Origin: Amycolatopsis azurea DSM 43854
GTDB taxonomy: Bacteria; Actinomycetota; Actinomycetes; Mycobacteriales; Pseudonocardiaceae
NCBI RefSeq assembly: GCF_001995215.1
Contig: NZ_MUXN01000015.1
Location: 62,001 to 126,000, forward strand
DNA: 64,000 bases
Direction: 5' to 3'
Shown piece after piece: positions 35,248-43,350 of this stretch. The position numbers and the translations under genes were made by a program. Position 1 is the stretch's first letter. Every line of letters starts with the position of its first letter. The notes beneath the pieces were generated by a model, which was not told where the DNA came from, did not search any database, and was given only the letters and a program-made list of their open reading frames with translations.

Positions 35248-36006
35248 TCAGATCCCGCAGGCCGAAGCCGACCAGAACCGGCTGGACCGGTGGGCGACGT
35301 GCGTGTGATCGCTGTGACCGGGGTAGCCCGGCCCGAGGATCTCACTGAACCCGTGATTGCGGGCCTGCTTCGCCAGCCCGCAGAAGCCCTGCGAGCCCGC
35401 CCCGAGGTCGACCGCGTCGCCGTAGAGATGCCTGCTGTTAGTCGCGCCGCCGACGGCGTTGTTGCAAGCGACGCTGCGGAAGCCGCCGTTCACGGTGATC
35501 GGCCGGTCACCCATGGCGTGCCGCATCGCCTGCAGCTTCCACATCGACACCAACGCGTTGGCCTTCGCCGTCGCGCCTGAGACGTTGCCGCCCGACCAGT
35601 CGGAGTTGCACCGGTTCAGTTCGGCGAAGGTGAAGTTGACCGGCGAGCAGTCGTCGTCCTGCAACGCGTAGATCTTCGTGAACGTGGCCGATCCGGCGAT
35701 GCCGTCCGCGCCCAGCCCGTACGCCTGCTGGAAGCGGGTGACCGCGGCCTTGGTGCCCGCGCCGAACTGGCCGTCGATGGCGAGCACGCCACCGTAGCCG
35801 GGATAACCGGCGACCCGGATCTGCAACTGCCGGACGTCCTCACCGGACGCGCCCTCGGACAACGTGCGTCCCCAGCTGTAGCAGGCGTCGGCGGCGGACA
35901 CGTCGCCCGCCGTCACCGGGCCTGGATCGGCGGCGGCCGGGGTGGCCACCGCGGTACCGAGGCCGGCCACGAGGGCGAGCATCGGCAGGAGAAAACGAAT
36001 GCGCAT
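35248..36006 (-). CDS. Secreted M15-type peptidase with peptidoglycan-binding domain
   Basis: The 252-residue protein has a signal peptide (MRIRFLLPMLALVAGLGTAV, cleavage near ATPAAADPG), a PG_binding_1 domain (about 50-115, GASGEDVRQLQIRVAGY and FQQAYGLGADGIAG) and a peptidase M15A domain (about 125-250). Zinc ligands are recognisable: His and Asp in RHLYGDAVDL and His in SDHTHVAH. Such enzymes cut D-Ala-containing or cross-linked peptides in the wall. Start 36006 is set by the signal peptide; the frame is open upstream. It converges on the NrtR-like gene with only five bases between stops. Confidence 0.88.
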   Translation of the reverse strand: MRIRFLLPMLALVAGLGTAVATPAAADPGPVTAGDVSAADACYSWGRTLSEGASGEDVRQLQIRVAGYPGYGGVLAIDGQFGAGTKAAVTRFQQAYGLGADGIAGSATFTKIYALQDDDCSPVNFTFAELNRCNSDWSGGNVSGATAKANALVSMWKLQAMRHAMGDRPITVNGGFRSVACNNAVGGATNSRHLYGDAVDLGAGSQGFCGLAKQARNHGFSEILGPGYPGHSDHTHVAHRSSRFWSASACGI

Positions 36007-36142
36007 GACAGGAACACCTTTCAAGGCAGGGAAGGTGAGACCCGTGACCCCCACGGGTTGTCAACGATTCACTGCCCGGGATGCTAACGCGGTTCCTGCT
36101 ACCGCGCTGTGGGTCGTTCGACCCACAGCGCTCCGCACGCGA

Positions 36143-36197
36143 GTCCGTGAAGGCCTCCTTCCCTACTTTCAGGGTAGGGAAGGAGGCCTTCACGGAC
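36143..36197. repeat. Perfect 55-bp palindrome, family A
   Basis: Two 24-base arms beginning GTCCGTGAAGGCCTCCTT around a seven-base centre (TTTCAGG). Confidence 0.9.
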
Positions 36198-36243
36198 AGG
36201 CGAGTGTCGTGTGCGTACGGGCTGACAGCCACCGGCCGCGCGG

Positions 36244-36302
36244 GGTGTTGTGAAAGCCACTTTCGCAACGTTGAAGGTTGCGAAAGTGGCTTTCGCGACA
36301 CC
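36244..36302. repeat. Palindrome, family B
   Basis: The 18-base core GAAAGCCACTTTCGCAAC (36252-36269) pairs exactly with 36277-36294; eight more outer bases pair with two G-T contacts, giving a 59-bp element. Confidence 0.9.
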
Positions 36303-36355
36303 GCCACCCCGCTTTGCCTTACTTCCCCAGAAAACAGCCCTCGTCAGCCGATGCC

Positions 36356-36412
36356 GGTACATGAAGGCCCCTTTGCTTGCGCCTGGCGCAAGCAAAGGGG
36401 CCTTCATGTACC
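36356..36412. repeat. Perfect 57-bp palindrome, family C
   Basis: Two 27-base arms beginning GGTACATGAAGGCCCCTTTG around CTG. Same length and centre as the copy at 17951, but the middle of the arms differs with both sides changed together. Confidence 0.9.
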
Positions 36413-36428
36413 TCAGCTGGGAAGAACG

Positions 36429-38132
36429 TCAGGCTTTCAGCTGCGGGAAGTCCTCCTCGCGGAACTCCCCCGCCGGGCGCTCGGCGGCGTCGTTCTCGCG
36501 TCCGCGGAGTTCGACGCGCCGGATCTTGCCGGAGATCGTCTTCGGCAGCTCCGTGAACTCCAGCCGCCGGATCCGTTTGTACGGGGCCAAATGTTCCCGG
36601 GCGAAGGCCAGGATGGACACCGCGGTCTCGGCCGTGGGCTCGTGCCCGTTCGTGAGGACGACGTACGCCTTCGGCACCGCGAGCCGGATCGGGTCGGGCG
36701 CGGGGACCACGGCGGCTTCGGCGACGGCCTCGTGTTCCAGCAGGACGCTTTCCAGTTCGAACGGCGAGATCCGGTAATCCGACGCCTTGAAGACGTCGTC
36801 CGTGCGGCCGACGTAGGTGATGTAGCCGCGTTCGTCGATCGAGCCGACGTCCCCGGTGTGGTAGAAGCCGTTTGCGAAGGCCGCGGCGGATCGCTCGTCG
36901 TCGTCCGCGTAGCCGGTCATGAGCCCGACCGGTCGCTTGTCGAGGTCGAGGCAGATCTCGCCCTCCTGCGCGCGCTCGCCGGTGACGGGGTCCACGAGCG
37001 CGACGGCGAATCCGGGCAGCGGACGGCCCATCGAGCCCGGCACGACGTCCTGGCCGGGAGTGTTCGCGATCTGGACGCTGCTCTCGGTCTGCCCGAAGCC
37101 GTCGCGAATCGTGACTCCCCAAGCCTTTTCGACCTGGTCGATCACTTCGGGGTTCAGCGGTTCGCCCGCGCCGACCACCTTGACCGGCGGGGTCTTCAGG
37201 ACGGTCAGATCCGCCTGGATGAGCATCCGCCACACCGTCGGCGGAGCGCAGAAACTGGTGATGCCGCATCGCTGCATCTGCGCCATCAGGGCGACCGCGT
37301 CGAAGCGCGCGTAGTTGTAGAGGAACACCGTCGCCTCGGCGTTCCACGGGGCGAAAACGTTGCTCCACGCGTGTTTCGCCCAGCCCGGCGAGGAAATGTT
37401 GAGGTGGACGTCGCCTGGTTCGAGGCCGATCCAGTACATTGTGGACAGATGACCGACGGGGTACGAGACCTGCGTGTGCTGCACCAGTTTCGGCTTCGCG
37501 GTCGTACCGGAGGTGAAGTACAGCAGGAGCGGGTCTTCCGCCGCCGTCGGGCCGTCGGGCGTGAAGTCCTCCGCCTCCTCGTAGGCGTCCACGAAGGACC
37601 GCCAGCCCTCGACCGGTTCGCCGACCGTGATCCGCGTGTAGTCGCCTTCGACGTTCTCGAACTTGTGCGCGTCGGCGGAGCGGATCACGACGTGCTTCGC
37701 GGCGCCCCGCTCGACCCGGTCGGTGAGGTCCGCCGGGCCGAGCAGGGTCGAAGCCGGGATGATGACCGCGCCCAGTTTGATCGCGGCGAGGATGGTCTGC
37801 CAGAGCTCGCCCTGGTTGCCCAGCATCAGGATCAGCCGGTCGCCCCGGGAGACGCCGAGCGAGCGTAGCCAGTTCGCGACCTGGTTGGACCGGCGCGCCA
37901 TCTCCGGATAGGTCCAGCGGTTCTCGATGCCGTCCTCTTCGACGATCCAGAGCGCGTACCGCTCCTGGTTGGCCGGATCGGCGGCGATGACGTCGAACCA
38001 GTCCAGCGCCCAGTTGAACTCGGCGGGCCGGGGCCAGGTGAAGTCTCGATAGGCGGTGTCGTAGTCCTCGCGATGGGCCTGCAGATAGTCCCGTGCCTCG
38101 CGGAACGTGCGGTATGCCTCCGAAGCGCTCAC
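36429..38132 (-). CDS. Acyl-CoA synthetase / AMP-binding enzyme
   Basis: The 567-residue protein is a member of the ANL superfamily that adenylates a carboxylic acid and transfers it to CoA. Seen are the phosphate loop YFTSGTTAKPK (about 222-232), GFGQTESS (about 350), YHTGDVG (about 430), the hinge, and PKTISGKIRR with the catalytic lysine near the end. It resembles medium-chain/acetyl-CoA synthetase-like enzymes (ACSM type), of normal length. It lies 37 bases behind the crotonase gene on the same strand, so the pair likely works in the breakdown of an acid whose identity is open. A family C palindrome sits right behind its stop. Confidence 0.9.
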   Translation of the reverse strand: MSASEAYRTFREARDYLQAHREDYDTAYRDFTWPRPAEFNWALDWFDVIAADPANQERYALWIVEEDGIENRWTYPEMARRSNQVANWLRSLGVSRGDRLILMLGNQGELWQTILAAIKLGAVIIPASTLLGPADLTDRVERGAAKHVVIRSADAHKFENVEGDYTRITVGEPVEGWRSFVDAYEEAEDFTPDGPTAAEDPLLLYFTSGTTAKPKLVQHTQVSYPVGHLSTMYWIGLEPGDVHLNISSPGWAKHAWSNVFAPWNAEATVFLYNYARFDAVALMAQMQRCGITSFCAPPTVWRMLIQADLTVLKTPPVKVVGAGEPLNPEVIDQVEKAWGVTIRDGFGQTESSVQIANTPGQDVVPGSMGRPLPGFAVALVDPVTGERAQEGEICLDLDKRPVGLMTGYADDDERSAAAFANGFYHTGDVGSIDERGYITYVGRTDDVFKASDYRISPFELESVLLEHEAVAEAAVVPAPDPIRLAVPKAYVVLTNGHEPTAETAVSILAFAREHLAPYKRIRRLEFTELPKTISGKIRRVELRGRENDAAERPAGEFREEDFPQLKA

Positions 38133-38169
38133 GATCGTCCTCCTGGTCCTGGTTGGCCGCCGGTTCTTT

Positions 38170-39030
38170 CTACTCTCCCTTGAACTCGGGCGCGCGCCGC
38201 TCGAGGAACGCCTGCACGGCCTCGCCGAGGTCCTTGCTGGGCAGGAACGCCGCGTTCCAGGCCGAGACGTAGCGCAGGCCTTCCGCGACCTGGCGTTCGG
38301 TGTTGGCCGAAAGGACGTTCTTGGTGCCGTGGACGACCAGCGGCGGGTTGGTGGCGATCTCCGCCGCCATCTTGCGCGCCTCCGCGAGCACGGTGTCCTG
38401 GTCCGCGTAGACGTCGTTGACCAGACCGATCTTCTCCGCGCGGGCGGCGTCGATGTCCTTGCCGGTGTAGGCCAGCTCTCGCAGGTGTCCTTCGCCGATG
38501 ATCGGCGCGAGCCGCTGCAGGCTGCCGAGGTCGGCCACGATCGCGACCTTGACCTCGCGCACGCTGAACTTCGCGTCCTCGCTCGCCAGGCGGATGTCCG
38601 CGGCCGCGATCACGTCGACGCCGCCGCCGATGCACCAGCCGGAAATCGCCGCGATGACCGGTTTGCGGCATTCCGCGATCGAGGACACGCTCGCCTGGAG
38701 GGTCTTGACCTCGTCGAGGAACTTCGTCCGCGGGCCCGCGAGCGCGTCGCCGCCGAGCATCTCGCCCCAGCTGGGCATCATCGCGGGCAGATCGAGCCCG
38801 TAGGAGAAGTGCTTGCCGCTCCCGGTCAGCACGACCGCCCTGACCTGGGGGTCCGCGTCGAGCGCGCGGAAGACGATCGGCAGCTCACGCCAGAAATCGG
38901 GGCCCATCGCGTTGCCCTTGGACGGGCCGAGCAGGGTCACTTCGGCGACGTGCCCGTCGATCTCCACCTTGAGCGAAACGAGATCGGGAAGACTGTCAGC
39001 TGTAGCGGTCATGAGGTCATCTTGACTCAT
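38170..39030 (-). CDS. Crotonase family enzyme, probable delta3,5-delta2,4-dienoyl-CoA isomerase
   Basis: The 286-residue crotonase-fold protein carries the three acidic residues that mark dienoyl-CoA isomerases: Asp in IGGGVDVIAAADIR, Glu in FSVREVKVA and Asp in IVADLGSLQRL, in the same spacing as rat ECH1. The oxyanion hole parts are HFSYGLDLPAM and GWCIGGG. Simple enoyl-CoA hydratases have two Glu instead. Such isomerases move double bonds during oxidation of odd-position unsaturated fatty acids. ATG codons at 39030 and 39012 are both possible; neither has a clear ribosome site. First gene before an acyl-CoA synthetase. Confidence 0.8.
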   Translation of the reverse strand: MSQDDLMTATADSLPDLVSLKVEIDGHVAEVTLLGPSKGNAMGPDFWRELPIVFRALDADPQVRAVVLTGSGKHFSYGLDLPAMMPSWGEMLGGDALAGPRTKFLDEVKTLQASVSSIAECRKPVIAAISGWCIGGGVDVIAAADIRLASEDAKFSVREVKVAIVADLGSLQRLAPIIGEGHLRELAYTGKDIDAARAEKIGLVNDVYADQDTVLAEARKMAAEIATNPPLVVHGTKNVLSANTERQVAEGLRYVSAWNAAFLPSKDLGEAVQAFLERRAPEFKGE

Positions 39031-39143
39031 GTGATTGACAGGCTGCCAACGGCCACTGTGCCACGGTGGTCACAAGATGCTTTCCTGGTACCAGCGAGTA
39101 CTACCGGTGAATACCGACGACGATCGACGAAGGACGGTGGGAC

Positions 39144-40031
39144 ATGAGCCCGGCCAGCAGCGCCACCGCGGTCGCCGACCTGCCCGCACTCATCCCCGGG
39201 CTGCGGCGCGAGCGATCCTCCCGGCCGATCGAGCTCTCGGGGTCTTTCACCCATGAGGGTCACCGGCTCGCCTACACCGAGTTCGGCTCCGGCGACCGGG
39301 TCGTCGTGCTCACCCACGGCATCATGCTGACCAGGCGGATGCACGCGCCCCTCGCCCGCAGGCTGGCCCGGGCGGGCTTCCGGGCCGTGACCCTCGACCT
39401 GCTCGGGCACGGCGATTCGGACCGGCCCACCGACTCGTGGCTGTACTCCATGCCCGCGTTCGCGGAACAGACCGTCGCGCTGCTCGACCACCTGGACATC
39501 GACGCCGCCGTCATCGGCGGGACGTCGCTGGGTGCCAACGTCGCGCTCGAAGTGGGCGTCTCCGCGCCGGAACGCGCGCTCGGCCTGGTCGTCGAGATGC
39601 CAGTGCTGGACAACGCGATCGTCGCCGGGCTGATCACCTTCGCGCCGCTGCTCATGGCCGCTCGGTTCCTGCCGGTGACCGTGCAGGGGGTGGCGCTGGC
39701 GGCGAAGCTCGTGCCGCACGGCAACCAGTGGGTCGACGTCGTCACCGACACGCTGTCGCAACAGCCCGCGCCGATGGCCGCGCTCCTGCACGGCGTGCTC
39801 TTCGGCCGGATCGCGCCACCCAAATCGGTCCGGCGGACCATCGAGACCCCGGCGCTGGTCATCGGGCACGAGGGCGACCCGATCCATCCCTTCGGCGACG
39901 CCGACACGCTGGCCGAGGACATGCCGGCCGCCGAGTTCGTCCAGGCCCGCAGCCCGGTCGAGCTGCGCTTCGACCCGACCCGCCTGACCGACGCCATCAC
40001 CGACTTCTCGGCGCGGTGCCATGACCGCTGA
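39144..40031 (+). CDS. Alpha/beta hydrolase
   Basis: A 295-residue alpha/beta hydrolase. The nucleophile elbow is GGTSLGANVAL (about 127-137), with LTHGIMLTRRMH as oxyanion loop and LDLLGHGDSDRP as a further family block; an Asp/His pair is less evident at the C-terminus. The N-terminal 30 residues are disordered. ATG 39144 follows GGTGGGAC. It overlaps the acetyltransferase gene by eleven bases (40021-40031), so the pair is co-translated. Substrate unknown; divergent from the crotonase/CoA-ligase operon. Confidence 0.85.
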   Translation: MSPASSATAVADLPALIPGLRRERSSRPIELSGSFTHEGHRLAYTEFGSGDRVVVLTHGIMLTRRMHAPLARRLARAGFRAVTLDLLGHGDSDRPTDSWLYSMPAFAEQTVALLDHLDIDAAVIGGTSLGANVALEVGVSAPERALGLVVEMPVLDNAIVAGLITFAPLLMAARFLPVTVQGVALAAKLVPHGNQWVDVVTDTLSQQPAPMAALLHGVLFGRIAPPKSVRRTIETPALVIGHEGDPIHPFGDADTLAEDMPAAEFVQARSPVELRFDPTRLTDAITDFSARCHDR

Positions 40032-40581
40032 GCCGGCGCCGACCCGCGACACGGGCGCCGAGGAGTTGCGGACCGGGCGCCTGCTCCTGCGCCGTCCCGG
40101 GCCCGAAGACCTCGACGCGATCTTCGCCCTCCACACCGATCCGGAGGCCTGCTCGCACAACCCTTCGGACCTGCTGGAAACGCGCAAGGACGCTGACCTG
40201 CTGCTGCTCCGCTGGACGCACCAGTGGAACCGGTACGGCTTCGGGTACTGGACCGTCCGGCGGCACGACTCGGCGGAGGCGCTGGGCTTCTGCGGGGTGA
40301 AGATCGTCGGTTTCCGGCGCGGCCCGGTCTTGAACCTCTTCTACCGGTTCTTCCCGTCCTCCTGGGGTTCCGGGTACGCCAGTGAGGCCGCCGGCGCGGC
40401 GGTGGACTGGGCGCGCACCCACCGGCCGGACGACCTCGTGATCGCCCGCGTCCGGCCGGAGAACCTCGCGTCGCAGCGGGTCGCGCTCAGGGCGGGCCTG
40501 GTCCGGGCCCCGCACCTCGACACGACCGGCGACGACGGGACCGACTGGCTCTACGTCTCCGGCAACGACCACGAGGGCTGA
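40021..40581 (+). CDS. GNAT family N-acetyltransferase (RimJ/RimL type)
   Basis: The 186-residue enzyme transfers an acetyl group from acetyl-CoA to an amine. The domain spans nearly the whole length: RLLLRRPGPEDLDAIFALH at the start, YWTVRRHDSAEALGFCGV, the CoA pyrophosphate loop WGSGYASEAAGA (about 118-129) and the end VRPENLASQRVALRAGL, all of the RimJ/RimL subgroup (Acetyltransf_3). It begins inside the alpha/beta hydrolase gene and its end overlaps the convergent siroheme synthase gene by 31 bases. Acceptor unknown. Confidence 0.87.
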   Translation: MTAEPAPTRDTGAEELRTGRLLLRRPGPEDLDAIFALHTDPEACSHNPSDLLETRKDADLLLLRWTHQWNRYGFGYWTVRRHDSAEALGFCGVKIVGFRRGPVLNLFYRFFPSSWGSGYASEAAGAAVDWARTHRPDDLVIARVRPENLASQRVALRAGLVRAPHLDTTGDDGTDWLYVSGNDHEG

Positions 40582-41786
40582 GCCAGCCCCGCGACCGGCC
40601 CGAAGACGATCACCGCGGGCGGCCGCACACCCGCCGCGGCGGCGTCCTCGACGACGCTGTCCAAAGTGGAGCGAAGGACCCGCTGGGTGCGCATCGTGCC
40701 GTCCTCGACGATCGCCACCGGCGTGTCCCCGGGCCGCCCCTCCAGCAGTGCCTTGGTGAACAGCGGGAGCCGCTCGACACCCATCATCAGCACGATCGTG
40801 CCGCGCATCTTCGCCAGCAGTTCCCAGTCCACCAGCGACTTCTCGTCGTCCGGCGCGACGTGACCGGACACCACCACGACCTCGTGGGCGACCCCGCGAT
40901 GGGTCACCGGGACGTCCGCGGCGGCGGGCACGGAGAAGGCGCTCGTGATGCCGGGGACCATCGTCACCGGGATGCCCGCTTCGGCGCAGGCGAGGACCTC
41001 TTCGAAGCCGCGGCCGAAGAGGTACGGGTCGCCGCCCTTGAGCCGCACGACGAACTTGCCCGCCTTGGCCCGGTCGATCAGCGTGGAGTTGATCACCTCC
41101 TGGCTGGCGGCGCGGCCATACGGGATCTTCGCGGCGTCGACGATCTCGACCTCGGGCGAGAGTTCGTCGAGCAGTTCGCGCGGGGCCAGCCGGTCGGCGA
41201 CGACGACGTCGGCCCTGGCGAGGAGACGGCGGCCGCGGACGGTGATCAGTTCCGGGTCGCCGGGGCCACCGCCCACGAGCGCGACGCCGGGGAGGTCGTC
41301 ACGCGCGTCCGGCACGCGGCCGTCGGCGACGGTGCCGGCCCGGAGGCCGTCGAGGATGCTGTCCCGGACCGACGCCGATCGCAGCGGCTCGCCGCCGGAG
41401 AGGACGCCGACCAGCAGTCCGCCGTGCCTGCCCGACGCCGGGGTGACCGCGCTGCCGAGGTCACCGTCGTCGGCGCGGACGCAGAAGACCCGCGCGCGTT
41501 CGGCCTCGGCGCAGACGGCGGCGTTGACTTCGGGATCGTTCGTGCAGGCCAGCGCGTACCAGGCGTCAGTGAGGTCACCCTCGGTGTAGCGGCGTTCGTG
41601 CCAGACGATCTCCCCGGCGTCGGCCATGGCGCTCACCGACGGCGTCGTGTGCGGCGAGACCAGTTCGACCCGCGCGCCCGCGCCGATCAGCCGCGGCAGG
41701 CGGCGCTGGGCGACCGTCCCGCCGCCGATCATCACGACACGACGGCCTGCCAGATCGAGGCCGGAGAGGTAATGCGGGTCATCCAT
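40551..41786 (-). CDS. cysG: Siroheme synthase: precorrin-2 dehydrogenase fused to uroporphyrinogen-III C-methyltransferase
   Basis: The 411-residue protein makes siroheme precursors for sulfite and nitrite reductases. Residues 1 to about 155 form the NAD-dependent precorrin-2 dehydrogenase/ferrochelatase (VVMIGGGTVAQRRLPRL). From about 165 a SUMT domain follows with GGGPGDPELITVRG, VVADRLAP, RLKGGDPYLFGRG and PVTHRGVAHEVVV, typical of SAM-dependent uroporphyrinogen methylation. The fusion is a shorter CysG than the enterobacterial one (about 457), lacking part of the dimerisation region. The gene stands alone and its end overlaps the acetyltransferase gene in the opposite direction. Confidence 0.93.
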   Translation of the reverse strand: MDDPHYLSGLDLAGRRVVMIGGGTVAQRRLPRLIGAGARVELVSPHTTPSVSAMADAGEIVWHERRYTEGDLTDAWYALACTNDPEVNAAVCAEAERARVFCVRADDGDLGSAVTPASGRHGGLLVGVLSGGEPLRSASVRDSILDGLRAGTVADGRVPDARDDLPGVALVGGGPGDPELITVRGRRLLARADVVVADRLAPRELLDELSPEVEIVDAAKIPYGRAASQEVINSTLIDRAKAGKFVVRLKGGDPYLFGRGFEEVLACAEAGIPVTMVPGITSAFSVPAAADVPVTHRGVAHEVVVVSGHVAPDDEKSLVDWELLAKMRGTIVLMMGVERLPLFTKALLEGRPGDTPVAIVEDGTMRTQRVLRSTLDSVVEDAAAAGVRPPAVIVFGPVAGLAQPSWSLPET

Positions 41787-41840
41787 GCGGGGCAGTGTAA
41801 GGATTCAGCGGCCCGGACCGCGATCCGAGTGAGCACCGCC

Positions 41841-42248
41841 TCAGCCTTGGAGCAGCGCCAGCAGCTCGGTGTTGCCGAACATCTTGGCCGCGTCGATCGC
41901 CGACGGCTCCCCCGCCGTCGCGTCCGCACCGCCCTTGAGGAGCGTCTTCACGACCTCGGGTTCGTTCTTGAAGACCGCCCCGGCGAGCGGACTCTGGCCA
42001 CGGTCGTTCTCGCGGTTCGCGTCGGCGCCGCGTTCGAGCAGCGCCGCCACGGTCTCCGCGTGCCCGTGATAGGCCGCGAGCATGACCAGGGTGTCGCCCC
42101 GGTCGTTGGTCAGATTCGCCGGGATGCCCGCGTCGACGTAGGCGATGATCTCCGCCGTCGCCCCCGAGCGGGCGAAACCGAACACCTTCGCCCACAGCTC
42201 CAGCAGTTCGGGATCGATTTCCTCGGCCTGTCCGGGGTTCTCCGTCAT
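41841..42248 (-). CDS. Ankyrin-repeat protein
   Basis: The 135-residue protein is made of about three to four ankyrin repeats: GATAEIIAYVDAGIPANLTN, GDTLVMLAAYHGHAETVAAL, GQSPLAGAVFKNEPEVVKTL and SAIDAAKMFGNTELLALL, each about 33 residues. It has no signal peptide. Start at 42248 is set by the repeat boundary. Ankyrin repeats bind other proteins; the partner is not evident. Gene lies between siroheme synthase and the zinc-free ribosomal protein operon, from which it is separated by a hairpin at 42276. Confidence 0.85.
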   Translation of the reverse strand: MTENPGQAEEIDPELLELWAKVFGFARSGATAEIIAYVDAGIPANLTNDRGDTLVMLAAYHGHAETVAALLERGADANRENDRGQSPLAGAVFKNEPEVVKTLLKGGADATAGEPSAIDAAKMFGNTELLALLQG

Positions 42249-42275
42249 ACGGCCGATTCTTCCACGCCGAACCAC

Positions 42276-42306
42276 GGTCCGGGCGGGGTGTCGCACCGCC
42301 CGGACC
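42276..42306 (-). terminator. Hairpin behind the zinc-free ribosomal protein operon
   Basis: GGTCCGGGCGG pairs with CCGCCCGGACC around a GTGTCGCA-type loop, seven bases behind the rpsR stop at 42313. Strong stem, no U-tract. Confidence 0.65.
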
Positions 42307-42312
42307 GGCGGT

Positions 42313-42561
42313 TCAGCGGCCCGCGTTGGGGTAGGGCAGCAACGCCATCTCGCGGGCGTTCTTGATCGCCGTGGCGACCTGTTTCTGCTGCTGGGGCGTG
42401 AGCCCGGTGACCCGGCGGGCGCGGATCTTGCCGCGATCGGAGATGAACTTCCGCAGCAGATCCGCGTCCTTCCAGTCGACCTCGGTGATCTTGTTGGCGT
42501 GCAACAGGTTCGTCTTGCGCTTGGCGGGGTGGTCCCGGTTCGGCTTGCCCATCCCGCTCAC
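42313..42561 (-). CDS. rpsR2: Ribosomal protein S18, zinc-free paralogue
   Basis: The 82-residue small-subunit protein S18 is recognisable by KITEVDWKDADLLRKFIS and GKIRARRVTGLTPQQQKQVA. It has no cysteine, unlike the zinc-binding form. It is the last gene of the operon rpmB-rpmG-rpsN-rpsR and its start overlaps the rpsN stop by four bases. In mycobacteria such C- paralogues (Rv2055c-Rv2058c) replace the zinc-holding proteins in the ribosome when zinc is short, freeing zinc. The same role is expected here. Confidence 0.95.
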   Translation of the reverse strand: MSGMGKPNRDHPAKRKTNLLHANKITEVDWKDADLLRKFISDRGKIRARRVTGLTPQQQKQVATAIKNAREMALLPYPNAGR

Positions 42562-42863
42562 CAGCTCGACTTCGTGACGCCGGGCAGTTCGCCGTTGTGC
42601 GCCATCTGCCGCATCCGGACCCGGGAGAGCCCGAACTTCCGCAGGTAGCCGCGCGGGCGGCCGTCGGCGGTGTCGCGGTTGCGGATCCGGGTCGCGCTGG
42701 CGTCGCGCGGCATCGCCTGGAGGGCCGACACCGCGGCCGCCTTCTCCCCGGGCGACGCGGACGGCGAGGCGATGGTGGCCTTCAGCTCACGACGTCGTTC
42801 GACGTAGCGGGCGGCGATGACCTTGCGCTGCTCGTTCTTGGCGATCTTCGACTTCTTCGCCAT
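42558..42863 (-). CDS. rpsN2: Ribosomal protein S14, zinc-free paralogue
   Basis: The 101-residue long form of S14, beginning MAKKSKIAKNEQRKVIAARY and ending GRPRGYLRKFGLSRVRMRQMA plus a short tail. The zinc form has CxxC-x12-CxxC in 61 residues; this one has no cysteine. Start is adjacent to the rpmG stop with one-base overlap (42863), so the genes are translationally coupled. Same zinc-starvation role as the other members of the operon. Confidence 0.95.
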   Translation of the reverse strand: MAKKSKIAKNEQRKVIAARYVERRRELKATIASPSASPGEKAAAVSALQAMPRDASATRIRNRDTADGRPRGYLRKFGLSRVRMRQMAHNGELPGVTKSSW

Positions 42864-43030
42864 CAGCGCTCCTCCTTGAACTCGACGTGCTTGCGCGCGA
42901 CCGGGTCGTATTTGCGCAGCACCATGCGGTCCGGGTCGTTCCGACGGTTCTTCTTCGTGACGTAGGTGTAGCCGGTGCCCGCCGTCGAGCGGAGCTTGAT
43001 GATCGGCCGGATGTCGGTGCTCTTGGCCAT
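42863..43030 (-). CDS. rpmG2: Ribosomal protein L33, zinc-free paralogue
   Basis: A 55-residue L33: KLRSTAGTGYTYVTKKNRRN and MVLRKYDPVARKHVEFKE are conserved. The four cysteines of the zinc form are missing. The ATG at 43030 overlaps the rpmB stop by one base. Part of the Zur-type operon. Confidence 0.95.
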   Translation of the reverse strand: MAKSTDIRPIIKLRSTAGTGYTYVTKKNRRNDPDRMVLRKYDPVARKHVEFKEER

Positions 43031-43266
43031 CAGAGCTTCACCCCTTTCGCGCGGAGTTCGGCCACGACGGCCTCGATCCCGCGCTTGTCGATGGTCTTCA
43101 TGCCCTTCACCGAGACCCGCAGCCGGACCCAGCGCCCTTCGCTCGGCACGAAGTACCGCTTGGCCTGCAAGTTCGGCTCCCAGCGCCGGGACGTGCGCCG
43201 ATGCGAATGCGACACCTGCTTCCCGTAACCCGGTTTGCGGCCGGTGACCTGGCACACGGCGGACAT
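43030..43266 (-). CDS. rpmB2: Ribosomal protein L28, zinc-free paralogue
   Basis: The 78-residue L28 begins MSAVCQVTGRKPGYGKQVSH and contains RRTSRRWEPNLQAKRYF and GMKTIDKRGIEAVVAELR. Only one cysteine (Cys5) of the four zinc ligands of the C+ form remains. It is the first gene of the minus-strand operon; the start at 43266 follows GGGAGG, and a 21-base dyad that looks like a Zur box lies 14 bases upstream of it. Confidence 0.95.
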   Translation of the reverse strand: MSAVCQVTGRKPGYGKQVSHSHRRTSRRWEPNLQAKRYFVPSEGRWVRLRVSVKGMKTIDKRGIEAVVAELRAKGVKL

Positions 43267-43280
43267 ACACCCTCCCAAGT

Positions 43281-43301
43281 TGATATCGGTTGTCGTTTTC
43301 A
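43281..43301. promoter_or_regulatory. Probable Zur box between the two zinc-responsive operons
   Basis: The 21-base dyad TGATATCGGTTGTCGTTTTCA has ends TGATATCG and CGTTTTCA that pair at six of eight positions and resemble the actinobacterial Zur consensus (TGAAAATGATTTTCA-like). It is the only such site in the 84-base divergent region, so one site would control both rpmB2-rpmG2-rpsN2-rpsR2 and the mrf-like/rpmE2/rpmF2/cobW operon. Confidence 0.65.
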
Positions 43302-43350
43302 TTTACTGTACACAGCCGAACCCGAACGCCCTCGACGCCCCGGAGCTGCA

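Larger units (their letters stand above)
36007..36428. other. Intergenic stretch with three different palindromes in a row
   Basis: This 422-base gap holds one copy each of palindrome families A (36143-36197), B (36244-36302) and C (36356-36412), separated by about 45-55 bases. No gene is visible. The remaining DNA upstream of the M15 gene must hold its promoter. Confidence 0.8.

Noticed and set aside
36007..36428. Small protein genes reading KASFPTxxVGKEAFTD and KAPLLAPGASKGAFM
   Set aside because: They are palindrome read-through on both strands without ribosome sites.
36081..37868. 595-codon plus-strand frame through the palindrome cluster and opposite the CoA ligase
   Set aside because: It reads the palindromes and the antisense of a clear AMP-binding enzyme; no motif.
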